A DNA stretch of 64,000 bases, taken from contig CAVUNW010000077.1 in the NCBI GenBank assembly GCA_963742865.1, positions 372,001 to 436,000 of the forward strand, written 5' to 3'. Positions 34,991 to 43,780 of the stretch are shown here, in pieces; within the stretch, counting starts at the first letter, position 1; each line of letters opens with the position of its first letter. The position numbers were made by a program, and so were the translations under genes. The notes beneath the pieces were generated by a model. That model saw nothing but the letters and a program-made list of their open reading frames with translations. It did no database searches and was not told the origin of the DNA. This stretch comes from Bog-532 sp963742865 (GTDB lineage Bacteria > Actinomycetota > Actinomycetes > Streptosporangiales > Streptosporangiaceae).

Positions 34991-37394
34991 ATGTCCATGA
35001 CCGAGAGCTTCCCCCGGCAGCAGGCCCGAACCCGCCGGTTCAGCCTGGGCGTGCCGCGAGCGTTCGCCATTTCCCCCGCCGGGGACCGGATCACGTTCCT
35101 GCGCAGCAAGAACGGCTCCGACCCGCAGACCTGCCTGTGGCTCCTCGACGTCGCCACCGGGACCGAACGGCTGATCGCCGATCCCGTCCGGCTCAGCACC
35201 GCGGGCGAGGAAGACCTGCCGCCGGAGGAGAAGCGGCGCCGGGAGCGGGTCCGTGAGCAGGCGGGCGGCATCGTCTCATACGCGGTGGACGCGGCCCTGC
35301 GCACGGCCGTGTTCAGCCTGGCGGGCCGGGTTTTCGCGGTGGATCTCGTTGCTGCTGCTGGGGCCGGCGAGCCTGAAGCGGCTGCTGAAGCTGACGGGGT
35401 CGCTGAAGCTGACGGGGTCGCTGAAGCTGACGGGGTGGCTGGGGCTGACGGGGTGGCTGGGGCTGACGGGGTGGCTGGGGCTGGCGGGGTGGCTGGGGCT
35501 GGAGCGGTAGCTGGCGCTGCGCGAGCTGGCACTGGAGGAGCCGGCGCTGGACCCGCGGCTGGATCCGACCGGGCAGCGGATCGCTTATGTGAGCGGCCGG
35601 GCGCTGCGGGTGGCGAGCCTGGATGCCGGGCTCGTGGGCGAGGCGGCGCTGGGAGCGAGGCGCGCTGGGAGCGAGGCCAGCGCTGGAGCAGGCCGCATCG
35701 GGGACCGGGCGGTGGCCGGTCCGGACGAGAACCCGGCGGTCACCTACGGGCTGGCCGAATTCATCGCCGCCGAGGAGATGGGCCGTTCGCGGGGGTACTG
35801 GTGGGCGCCGGACGGCACCGCGGTGCTCGTCGCGCGGGTGGACGAGACCCCGGTCACGCGCTGGTACATCGCCGACCCGGCCAACCCGGAACGGCCCCCG
35901 GCCGAGGTCGCGTACCCGGCCGCGGGCACGGCCAACGCGGACGTCTCACTGGTCCTGGCCGACCTGGACGGCGGCCTCACGCCGGTCGAATGGGACCGGA
36001 ACGCGTTCCCCTACCTGGTGACCGCCTGCTGGGACGGCAAGGGCGGATCACCGGACCCGCTGATCGTGGTACAGAGCCGCGACCAGCGCCGGATGCAGAT
36101 CCTGGTCGCCGACCAGGGCACCGGCGCGACCTCGCTGCTGCGGGAGGACACGGATCCGGACTGGGTCGACATCGTGCCCGGCGTCCCCGCGTGGACGGCC
36201 GATGGCCGGATCGTGTGGACCGTCACCGCGGACGACACCCGGCGGGTGGTGGCCGCCACCCCGGACGAGCTGTCCGGCGGCCGGGCCGAGCCGGTGACGC
36301 CGCCCGGCCTGCAGGTCCGCGACATCCTGAGCGTGGACGCCAATACCGTCCTGTTCACCGCGTCGGACGAGCCCACGCGGATCGGCCTGTGGAGCTACGG
36401 CCCGGACGGCGTGCGGCCGGTATCGGACCGTCCCGGGGTGTTCGGCGGGCGGCGCGCGGGCGGCACCACGGTGGTCAGCGGCCGGACACTGGACGACGAC
36501 GGCGCGATCGTCTGGGTCGAGCGCGCGGGCGGGCCGGCGCGGCCGATCGGCTGCTACGACGAGACCCCGAATCTGCCCGGCCCGCGGCCCACCCTGCTGG
36601 CGCTCGGCCCGCGCCGGATCCGGGCGGCGCTGCTGTTCCCCTCCTGGTATGGCCCCGGCACGGGGCCGCTGCCCGTCCTGCTCGACCCGTACGGCGGCCC
36701 GCACGCGCAGCGGGTGCTGGCGGCGCGCAGCGCCTACCTGACCTCGCAGTGGTTCGCCGAGCAGGGGTTCGCGGTGCTGGTCGCGGACGGCCGGGGCACG
36801 CCGGGCCGCGGGCCGGCCTGGGACCGGGCGGTGGCCGGTAACCTGGCCGACCCGGTGCTGGAGGACCAGGTGGACGCGCTGCTGGCGGCCGCGGAGCAGT
36901 TCGGTGACCTGGACCTGTCGCGAGTCGCGATGCGGGGCTGGTCGTTCGGCGGGTACCTGTCCGCGCTGGCCGTGCTGCGCCGCCCGGACGTGTTCCACGC
37001 GGCCGTCGCGGGGGCGCCGGTAACCGAGTACCGCCTCTACGACACGCACTACACCGAGCGGTACCTGGGCCTGCCCGCCGACCACCCCGAGGCCTACGAC
37101 AACTGCTCCCCCGTCCGGGACGCCGAACGGCTGGCGCGCGAAGGCGGGGGCAAGAGCGAGTTCCGGCCGATGATGATCATTCACGGGCTGGCCGACGACA
37201 ACGTGGTGGTCGCGCATACCCTCCGGCTGTCGTCCGCGCTGCTCGCCGCGGGGTATCAGCACACGGTCCTGCCGCTGTCCGGGGTGACGCATATGACACC
37301 GCAGGAAGTCGTGGCCGAGAACCTGCTACTGCTCCAGGTCGACTATTTGCGCCAGGCCCTGGATCAGGGCCATTCGGCCCTGGACGAGGACTAG
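34991..37394 (+). CDS. S9 family prolyl oligopeptidase (DPP IV-like), frameshifted
   Basis: The N-terminal beta-propeller (FSLGVPRAFAISPAGDRITFLRS; WWAPDGTAVLVARVDETPV) is followed by an alpha/beta-hydrolase domain. That domain carries the nucleophile motif GWSFGGYLSALAV (about residue 645), the acid in HGLADDNVV and the His in GVTHMTPQE. Such enzymes cleave after Pro or Ala in short peptides. The frame used at the start is lost inside an 18-bp minisatellite (35384-35509). It resumes as EEPALDPRLDPTGQRIAYVSGRALRV, so one indel lies between about 35340 and 35530. If read through, the protein is about 800 residues; 650-750 is usual, the extra being the repeat. There is no signal peptide, so it is probably cytoplasmic. 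Confidence 0.85.
35384..35509 (+). repeat. 18-bp tandem repeat x7 in the S9 peptidase gene
   Basis: Seven copies of GCTGAAGCTGACGGGGTC, grading into GCTGGGGCTGRCGGGGTG, encode EADGVA/GADGVA units. It lies in a loop of the propeller domain where relatives have no such sequence. Confidence 0.9.
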
Positions 37395-37401
37395 CCCGGA
37401 C

Positions 37402-37483
37402 GTATAACAAGTCGCATAGGTCCGTTCGGCTAAATTTTGCGCGCCCGGCCGGTGCGGACGGGCAGTGTAGCAAGTGTCACAGG
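37402..37483 (+). promoter_or_regulatory. paired direct repeats upstream of the sdh operon
   Basis: Two related 19-base elements, GTATAACAAGTCGCATAGG (37402-37420) and GTGTAGCAAGTGTCACAGG (37465-37483), lie 63 bases apart. The second contains TGTAG-N6-TCACA, close to the CRP/FNR consensus TGTGA-N6-TCACA. They lie between the peptidase stop and the sdh start. Confidence 0.45.
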
Positions 37484-37617
37484 CGGGAACGGCGCCCAGG
37501 GGCAGAAATTGGCTGTCTACTGGAATAAGTTCGGGAGCACACAAGCACACCCGCGGGCGACGGGGCATGGCCGGAGCGGGCGCGACCCATAACGACAAGG
37601 CAGCGAGGACGTCGAGG

Positions 37618-38424
37618 ATGACGCAATCTCTGGAGTCGCCTGCAAGGACGCGGGCACAGATCGCGGAGAAAACGCTCCGCACGGACCCGTGGTGGCGACA
37701 GCCCGGCATCGTCCTCACACTGCTCACCATCTGGGTGCTGTACGCGACCGTGCGGGTCTTCATGGGCGCCTACTACTGGGTACCGGCCTACCACTACCTG
37801 ACACCGTTCTACTCGCCGTGTGTCAGCGGCGAGTGCGTGCCCGGATCCAGCAGTCTCGGCCACTGGTTCCCGGCGGTGCCGCCGATCATCCCGTACGCGA
37901 TCGTGTCGCTGGTATTCGTGCTCGGCTTCCGGCTGACCTGCTACTACTACCGGCGCGCGTACTACCGGGCGTTCTGGCGGGCGCCGGCCGCGTGCGCGGT
38001 GCGCGAGCCGCACGAGAAGTACACCGGCGAGACCAGGTTCCCGCTGATCATGCAGAACCTGCACCGTTACTTCTTCTACGTCGTGATCCTCATCTCGATC
38101 CTCAACACCTACGACGCGGTCCAGGCGTTCCACGGCAAGGACGGCGGGGCCGGCTTCGGCCTGGGCACGCTGATCATCGTCGTCAACGTGGTGCTGCTAT
38201 GGGCGTACACGCTGTCCTGCCACTCCTGCCGGCACATCACTGGCGGCCGCTTGAAGAACTTCTCCAAGCATCCGGCGCGATACTGGATGTGGACGCAGAT
38301 CTCCAAGCTCAACGCGAAGCACATGCAGCTCGCGTGGACCACGCTCGGGACGCTGATGCTGACCGACCTCTACGTGATGCTCGTGTCCAGCGGAGCCATC
38401 AGCGACCTGCGATTCTTCAACTGA
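37618..38424 (+). CDS. succinate dehydrogenase membrane-anchor subunit (Sdh1 type)
   Basis: A 268-residue protein with five to six membrane helices (LLTIWVLYATVRVFMGAYYW, AIVSLVFVLGFRLTCYYY, LIIVVNVVLLWAYTLSC, WTTLGTLMLTDLYVMLVS). It is not like E. coli SdhC/D but matches the anchor encoded ahead of the Sdh1-type flavoprotein in mycobacteria and other actinobacteria. A conserved HEKYTGETRFPLIMQNLHRYF loop and CHSCRH are present; the His residues may ligate heme or bind quinone. ATG 37618 follows GCGAGG at nine bases. Longer frames to 37474 lack a ribosome site. sdhA begins 13 bases after its stop. Confidence 0.85.
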   Translation: MTQSLESPARTRAQIAEKTLRTDPWWRQPGIVLTLLTIWVLYATVRVFMGAYYWVPAYHYLTPFYSPCVSGECVPGSSSLGHWFPAVPPIIPYAIVSLVFVLGFRLTCYYYRRAYYRAFWRAPAACAVREPHEKYTGETRFPLIMQNLHRYFFYVVILISILNTYDAVQAFHGKDGGAGFGLGTLIIVVNVVLLWAYTLSCHSCRHITGGRLKNFSKHPARYWMWTQISKLNAKHMQLAWTTLGTLMLTDLYVMLVSSGAISDLRFFN

Positions 38425-38437
38425 GGCGGCATTAGGC

Positions 38438-40435
38438 ATGACCGAAATCCAGCGTTTTTCCTACGACGTCGTAGTGATCGGCGCGGGCGGTGCGGGGCTC
38501 CGGGCCGCGATCGAGGCCCGGCTGCAGGGCAAGAAAACCGCGATCATCTCCAAGTCCCTGTTCGGCAAGGCCCACACGGTCATGGCCGAGGGCGGCGCCG
38601 CCGCCGCGATGGGGAACGTCAACCCCCGCGACAACTGGCAGGTTCACTTCCGGGACACCATGCGCGGCGGCAAGCTCATCAACAACTGGCGGATGGCCGA
38701 GCTGCACGCCAAGGAGGCGCCCGACCGCATCTGGGAGCTCGAGGCCTGGGGCGCGCTGTTCGACCGGACCAAGGACGGCAAGATCAGCCAGCGGAACTTT
38801 GGCGGCCACGAGTATCCCCGGCTGGCGCACGTGGGCGACCGGACCGGCCTGGAGCTGATCCGCACGCTGCAGCAGAAGGTAGTCGCGCTGCAGCAGGACG
38901 ACGCCGTCTCCCAGGGGGACCCCGAGGCGATGATCAAGGTCTTCGCGGAGACCACGATCACCCAGCTGGTCAAGGACCCGGGCGGGCGGATCGCGGGTGC
39001 GTTCGGCTACGTCCGGGACACCGGGAAGTTCGTCTTCTTCGAGGCCCCGGCCGTGGTCCTGGCCACCGGCGGCATCGGCAAGACGTTCAAGGTCACGTCC
39101 AACTCCTGGGAGTACACCGGCGACGGGCTCGCGCTGGCCCTTTTGGCCGGGGCGAACCTGCTCAACATGGAGTTCGTCCAGTTCCACCCGACCGGCATGG
39201 TCTGGCCCATTTCGGTGCGCGGCCTGCTGGTCACCGAGTCCGTTCGCGGCGACGGCGGCGTGCTGCGCAACTCCGAGGGCAAGCGGTTCATGTTCAACTA
39301 CGTGCCGGACGTGTTCCGCGCGCAGTACGCGGAGACCGAGGAAGAGGGCGACCGCTGGTATACCGACCCGGAGCACAACCGCCGCCCGCCCGAGCTGCTG
39401 CCCCGGGATGAGGTCGCCCGCTCGATCAACTCCGAGATCAAGGCCGGGCGGGGCTCGCCGCACGGCGGCGTATTCCTCGACGTATCCACGCGGCTGCCCG
39501 CCGAGGAGATTCTGCGGAAGCTGCCGTCGATGCACCACCAATTCCTGGAACTAGCCGGCGTCGACATCACCAAGGAGCCAATGGAGGTCGGCCCCACCTG
39601 TCACTACATGATGGGCGGGGTGGAGGTCGAGCCGGACACCGCGGCCACGGCCGTGCCCGGGCTGTTCGCCGCGGGCGAGGTCGCGGGCGGTTTCCACGGG
39701 TCGAACCGGCTCGGCGGCAACTCCCTGTCCGACCTGCTGGTCTTCGGCCGGCGGGCTGGCCTCGGCGCGGTGGAGTACCTGGAGGGGCTGACCGGCCGCC
39801 CGGAGGCTCCGGCGGCCGATCTGGAGGGCGCCGTCGCGGAGGCGTCCGAGCCGCTGGAGCGGGCCGGCGGGGAGAACCCGTACGCGGTGCACGCCGACCT
39901 GCAGCAGACCATGAACGACCTGGTTGGGCTGATCCGCAAGGAATCGGAAATGACGACCGCGCTGAAGGAGCTGGAGAAATACCGGCAGCGGGTCAGCCAG
40001 GTCAGCGCCGAGGGCGGCCGCGGCTACAACCCCGGCTGGCACCTCGCCCTCGACCTGCGCAACATGCTCCTGGTCGCCGAGTGCGTGGGGATGGCGGCGC
40101 TGGAACGGCAGGAGTCGCGCGGCGGCCACACCCGCGACGACTACCCAGTCATGTCGCCGGAATGGCGGAAGGTCAACCTGATCTGCTCGATGTCCGGCGA
40201 CCACGTGGCGCTCTGGCGCCAGCCGGTGAAACCGATGCGGCCCGACCTGATGGAACTGTTCGACCGCGCCGAGCTGAAGAAGTACCTGACCGAAGAGGAG
40301 CTCCCCGCGGAGGCTGCGGCCGCTCCCGGAACGGCCACGGACAGCCCGGCGGGCGCGGCAGCAGAGACGGACATACCAGCGGCCACCGGTACGGAGACGG
40401 CCACGCAGAAGGCCGCGCAAGAGGAGAAGCACTGA
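38438..40435 (+). CDS. sdhA: succinate dehydrogenase/fumarate reductase flavoprotein subunit
   Basis: A 665-residue FAD protein. The dinucleotide fold VVIGAGGAGLRAAIEARLQG (residues 9-28) is followed by the FAD-linked His region KAHTVMAEGGAAAAMGN. The active-site blocks are MEFVQFHPTGM, SVRGDGGVLRN, PTCHYMMGGVEV and GGFHGSNRLGGNSLSDLLVFGRRAG. It oxidises succinate to fumarate on the inner face of the membrane. The last 45 residues are an Ala/Thr/Glu-rich tail not needed for catalysis. It lies between anchor and iron-sulfur genes with 13- and 1-base gaps, so all three are one transcript. Confidence 0.95.
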   Translation: MTEIQRFSYDVVVIGAGGAGLRAAIEARLQGKKTAIISKSLFGKAHTVMAEGGAAAAMGNVNPRDNWQVHFRDTMRGGKLINNWRMAELHAKEAPDRIWELEAWGALFDRTKDGKISQRNFGGHEYPRLAHVGDRTGLELIRTLQQKVVALQQDDAVSQGDPEAMIKVFAETTITQLVKDPGGRIAGAFGYVRDTGKFVFFEAPAVVLATGGIGKTFKVTSNSWEYTGDGLALALLAGANLLNMEFVQFHPTGMVWPISVRGLLVTESVRGDGGVLRNSEGKRFMFNYVPDVFRAQYAETEEEGDRWYTDPEHNRRPPELLPRDEVARSINSEIKAGRGSPHGGVFLDVSTRLPAEEILRKLPSMHHQFLELAGVDITKEPMEVGPTCHYMMGGVEVEPDTAATAVPGLFAAGEVAGGFHGSNRLGGNSLSDLLVFGRRAGLGAVEYLEGLTGRPEAPAADLEGAVAEASEPLERAGGENPYAVHADLQQTMNDLVGLIRKESEMTTALKELEKYRQRVSQVSAEGGRGYNPGWHLALDLRNMLLVAECVGMAALERQESRGGHTRDDYPVMSPEWRKVNLICSMSGDHVALWRQPVKPMRPDLMELFDRAELKKYLTEEELPAEAAAAPGTATDSPAGAAAETDIPAATGTETATQKAAQEEKH

Positions 40436-40436
40436 C

Positions 40437-41222
40437 ATGGGTTACCAGGCAAACCTGCGCGTGTGGCGGGGCGACGCGGGCGCGGGAAAGCTGACCGACT
40501 ACCAGGTCGAGGTCAACGAGGGCGAGGTCGTCCTGGACGTACTGCACCGGCTGCAGGCGACCCAGACCGGCGACCTGGCCATCCGGTGGAACTGCAAGGC
40601 CGGCAAGTGCGGCTCCTGCTCGATGGAGATCAACGGGCGGCCCCGGCTCGCGTGCATGACGCGGATGTCGATCTTCGAGCCCACCGACGTCCTGGACATC
40701 ACGCCGCTGCGGACCTTCCCGGTCATCCGGGACCTGGTGACCGACGTCTCGTTCAACTACGCGAAGGCGCGGCAGATCCCGTCGTTCTCGCCGGACCCGT
40801 CGATCAAGCCGGGCGAGTTCCGGATGCAGCAGGTCGACGTGAACCGATCGCAGGAGTTCCGTAAGTGCATCGAGTGTTACCTGTGCCAGAACACCTGCCA
40901 CGTCATCCGCGACCACCCTGAGAATGAGAACCCGTTCGCCGGGCCGCGCTTCCTCATGCGGGTGGCCGAGCTGGAGATGCACCCGGCCGACGAGGCCGAC
41001 CGGCGGAACATCGCGCAGGACGACTTCGGCCTGGGCCTCTGCAACATCACGAAGTGCTGCACCGAGGTCTGCCCCGAGCACATCAAGATCACCGACAACG
41101 CGCTGATCCCGATGAAGGAGCGCGTGGTCGGGCGGAAGTACGACCCGCTGGTGTGGCTCGGCTCCAAGATCTCCCGCCGTCCCGCGCCGAAGGACACCCC
41201 CGAGGTCCCGAACACGGTCTGA
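40437..41222 (+). CDS. sdhB: succinate dehydrogenase/fumarate reductase iron-sulfur subunit
   Basis: A 261-residue subunit with an N-terminal plant-type [2Fe-2S] domain (CKAGKCGSCSMEINGRPRLAC, starting near residue 53). The C-terminal [4Fe-4S]/[3Fe-4S] domain has CIECYLCQNTCHV (about residue 143) and CNITKCCTEVCPEHI (about residue 202). It passes electrons from FAD to quinone at the membrane anchor. It starts one base after the sdhA stop and ends the operon at a perfect palindromic terminator. Confidence 0.95.
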   Translation: MGYQANLRVWRGDAGAGKLTDYQVEVNEGEVVLDVLHRLQATQTGDLAIRWNCKAGKCGSCSMEINGRPRLACMTRMSIFEPTDVLDITPLRTFPVIRDLVTDVSFNYAKARQIPSFSPDPSIKPGEFRMQQVDVNRSQEFRKCIECYLCQNTCHVIRDHPENENPFAGPRFLMRVAELEMHPADEADRRNIAQDDFGLGLCNITKCCTEVCPEHIKITDNALIPMKERVVGRKYDPLVWLGSKISRRPAPKDTPEVPNTV

Positions 41223-41233
41223 GCGGCTCGGTC

Positions 41234-41267
41234 ACCGGGAGCCCCGCGCATGCGCGGGGCTCCCGGT
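41234..41267. terminator. perfect 34-bp palindrome between convergent genes
   Basis: ACCGGGAGCCCCGCGCA and its exact reverse complement abut with no spacer. The palindrome begins 12 bases after the sdhB stop and ends on the stop codon of the convergent propeller gene. It is a likely bidirectional terminator. Confidence 0.8.
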
Positions 41268-42632
41268 CACATGTTCGTGCAGGTAACCGGGCGCGCAGGC
41301 GGCCGCGGCCTCGCCTTTGCGTGCGGCGCAGGCTGCTTCGGCGCCGGAACGGTGCCCTGCAGCGCGATAAACCCGCCCGAGACGGAGCCGGTGGTGCTGC
41401 CGCCGGCCGCCCACACCGCCGTCGTGCCCGGTACGTGCGCAAGCTCGGCCACGAACATCGAGGCGCCGTTGATGCTGGGCTGGACGGGACCGTGCCACTG
41501 ACCGCCGCTGTAGTGCCACAGCCGCCAGCAGGAGCCGAGCGTGCACGAGGCCAGCGCCCAGATGCCGCCCTGGCCGTCGGAGACCATCTGGACCAGCGCG
41601 TCCTGGGAGAAGTTCTTGACCGGGCCGAAGGTGTCGGTGGTCCACGTCGTGCCGTCCCAGTGCGCCACCACGCCGTTACCGGTCCTCTTAGCTTTCCCGC
41701 CGACCCAGACATCGGAGTCCGACTGCGCGTAGACGCTGTAGAGCGTGGCCGAGGCGGTCAGCGCGGACGGCAGCGGCACGTGTGCCCACTGGCTGCCGTT
41801 CCAGCGGGTGAGCGCGCCGCCGGATCCGGAGACGCCCGCGTTCATCAGGGCCCAGATGTCGGTGGGCGACACCGCGCTCTCGGCCGCGAAGCCAAGATGG
41901 CCGGACGTGGTGAACGGCTGCCAGGCCTGACCGTTGAAGTGCACGCCGTACGGGACGAGCGTGCCGCTCCTGGTCTGGTAGTCGCCGAAGGCCCACACGT
42001 CGGACGGGCTGAAGACCAGGGGTGAGCCGACGTAGGGCCCGAGGGCAGCCGGCGCCGGCATGGCCAGCCGTCCCGCCGTCCACTGCTTGCCGTTCCAGTG
42101 CAGCCAGTAGCCGCCGTTGCCGAAGGCCCACACGTTGGCCGGCGCGGACACCCCGATCGTGGCGTGCACGCTGGACGTGCCCAGCGTCTTCAGCACGCTG
42201 GCGGGCAGTGTTACCTGCTGCCAGGCGCGGCCGTTCCAGTGCTCGATGACCGGCCGGAAGCTGGCCTGGTTCGCCATCCGCACCGAGCCGATGGCCCAGG
42301 CGTCGTTCGCGGCGTCGGCGGCCACGTCGCTGAGCTGGATGCGCTGGTTCTTGGCCTGGAGGCTGGCCGCCACCCGCCAGCTGGCCATGGCCGCGGCATC
42401 GGCCGCGTCCGCGGCTCTGGCTGCGGACGCGGACCAGGCGGCGCGGGCGACCTTTGCGGCGCTGACGGATCCGGTGACGGCTGCGGATCCGGTGATGGCT
42501 GCGGGATCCGGTGATCCCTCCGTCTCCGGCGGACCTGATGGACCCAGCGGCCACGGCGGCGGTCGCGGCGAGAACGGGGATGGCCACGAGCGTGCCCGCC
42601 AGTAGCCCCGCCCCGAAACAGCGTCTGATCAC
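41267..42632 (-). CDS. secreted WxG-repeat beta-propeller protein (frameshifted)
   Basis: GTG 42632 (AGGT six bases upstream) starts a signal peptide (VIRRCFGAGLLAGTLVAIPVLAATAAVAA). After a frame change near 42510, in GGATCCG repeats, an Ala-rich linker leads to seven repeats of the kind W..NG..W...P....L..V...S..DVWAFG (NDAWAIG, ANVWAFG, SDVWAFG, TDIWALM, SDVWVGG, GGIWALA, TAVWAAG). Seven such units suggest a seven-bladed propeller in the cell envelope. Proteins of this type are common and uncharacterised in soil actinobacteria. The C-terminus is a basic Pro/Lys tail. No partner genes are linked. Confidence 0.75.
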
Positions 42633-42860
42633 GCAGCACCTCGATCTCACGGGACGCCCACGCCCCCCTGGCCTCAAGTGTTCGAATGCTCCCCGAAAGC
42701 CACAAAAGGGGCCTGCACCGAGCAGGAATATACTCCCGTGACCACACGCCGCCGGGCAGGACAGGCCCGACTGATCCACATATGTGATCTGGGCGGAAGG
42801 CGTGCCGCTGTGATCCGGGCTCCTCACCATCGGCGGCGCCCGCCGTCCCTGGCATGGTTC

Positions 42861-42895
42861 TTGCTGCGGTCGTACCGTGGTCGTACCATTGCGGG
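42861..42895 (+). promoter_or_regulatory. leaderless promoter with two operator repeats for vapBC
   Basis: -35 TTGCTG (42861-42866), a 17-base spacer and -10 TACCAT (42884-42889) lead to an ATG six bases later. Two GGTCGTACC copies (42868-42876 and 42879-42887) are 11 bases apart, about one helical turn, within the spacer and the -10. They are the probable autorepressor site. The rest of 42633-42895 holds no gene, only a CACATATGTG palindrome at 42777-42786. Confidence 0.65.
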
Positions 42896-43144
42896 ATGAG
42901 TACCGTTGTCAAGAAATCGGTATCGGTGCCCGACATCATCTGGACCGCAGCCGAAGCCGAGGCTGAGGCCAGCCACACCACCGTGTCGGCACTGGTCGCG
43001 GAGGGACTGCAGTACCTGCTGGCAATCCGGGCCGGTCAGCACGCGGTGCGCAATTGGGAAGCCGGGCACGGGGCGTTCAGCCCGGAGGAGATCGCCGAGG
43101 CCGACGCGGCCCTCGACGCGGCGGGCGTGAGCCGGCCGGAATGA
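42896..43144 (+). CDS. VapB-type antitoxin, ribbon-helix-helix-like
   Basis: An 82-residue protein. The N-terminal strand (MSTVVKKSVSVPDIIWTAAEAEA) and helix (TTVSALVAEGLQYLLA) fit the CopG/RHH DNA-binding fold. The acidic C-terminus (SPEEIAEADAALDAAG) should wrap the toxin. The ATG is preferred over upstream frames because it follows a clear promoter directly. Its stop overlaps the toxin ATG (ATGA), the normal arrangement of a type II toxin-antitoxin pair. Confidence 0.85.
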   Translation: MSTVVKKSVSVPDIIWTAAEAEAEASHTTVSALVAEGLQYLLAIRAGQHAVRNWEAGHGAFSPEEIAEADAALDAAGVSRPE

Positions 43145-43524
43145 GCGGCCTTACCTACGACTCCGGTGCCCTGATCGCCGCCGAACGGAACGACCGGCGC
43201 ATGTGGCTGATCCACGCGCGGGCGCTGGCCCGGGGCGTGCAGCCCACCGTCCCGGCCGCGGCGCTCGCGGAGGTCTACCGGTCCGGCCGGCAGGCCAATC
43301 TGGAGCGGCTGCTGAGCGGCTGCCAGGTTGATGCGCTGGACGCAGAGCGGGCCAGGGCCACGGGCGTGTTGCTGGGCCGCTGCACCGTGTCCCCCGGCGC
43401 TGTGGACGCATCGGTCGCTGAGTGCGCGCTCCGGCGGGGAGACGCGGTGGTCACGGGGAACGGCACCCATCTCGCGGCCCTGGCGGACGGCGCCGGGCGC
43501 AAGCTCGCGACCATCGCCATCTAA
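43141..43524 (+). CDS. VapC-type PIN-domain toxin
   Basis: A 127-residue PIN protein, predicted endoribonuclease. The first acidic residue is in LTYDSGALIAAER (residue 7), the second in AALAEVYRSG (about 43) and the third in GAVDASVAECAL (about 87). The fourth, usually in a TSDPxD motif, is not obvious: here the strand reads VVTGNGTHLAAL, so metal binding may be weaker. PIN toxins cut tRNA or rRNA until bound by the antitoxin. The gene is followed by 256 bases without a gene. Confidence 0.82.
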   Translation: MSGLTYDSGALIAAERNDRRMWLIHARALARGVQPTVPAAALAEVYRSGRQANLERLLSGCQVDALDAERARATGVLLGRCTVSPGAVDASVAECALRRGDAVVTGNGTHLAALADGAGRKLATIAI

Positions 43525-43780
43525 GGCGCAGGCGGCGGCCGGGCCCGGCCAGGGACGGGCGCGGGCGCCTGGGACGGCCGGCGACCCGGGAAGGCTGAAT
43601 TTCCGGCTCCTGATGCGCGATTGCTCCGGCTGCCCAGTGGCCGATGGTGGCCGCCGGTACTCTGTCCCTGCCCTCGCCGGTGGACACGCGGCGCTAGTGG
43701 CGGGTCGTACGCACGTTCGTTAAGAATTATTCTCCGGCTGGTTCACGCTGGCCGGCGTTGCGCGGGAGCGAAAGGCGGAC

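Noticed and set aside
42660..42720. Possible tRNA TpsiC-like string (GTTCGAATGC)
   Set aside because: No acceptor stem, anticodon arm or CCA context can be folded around it. I found no tRNA or rRNA gene elsewhere in the window.
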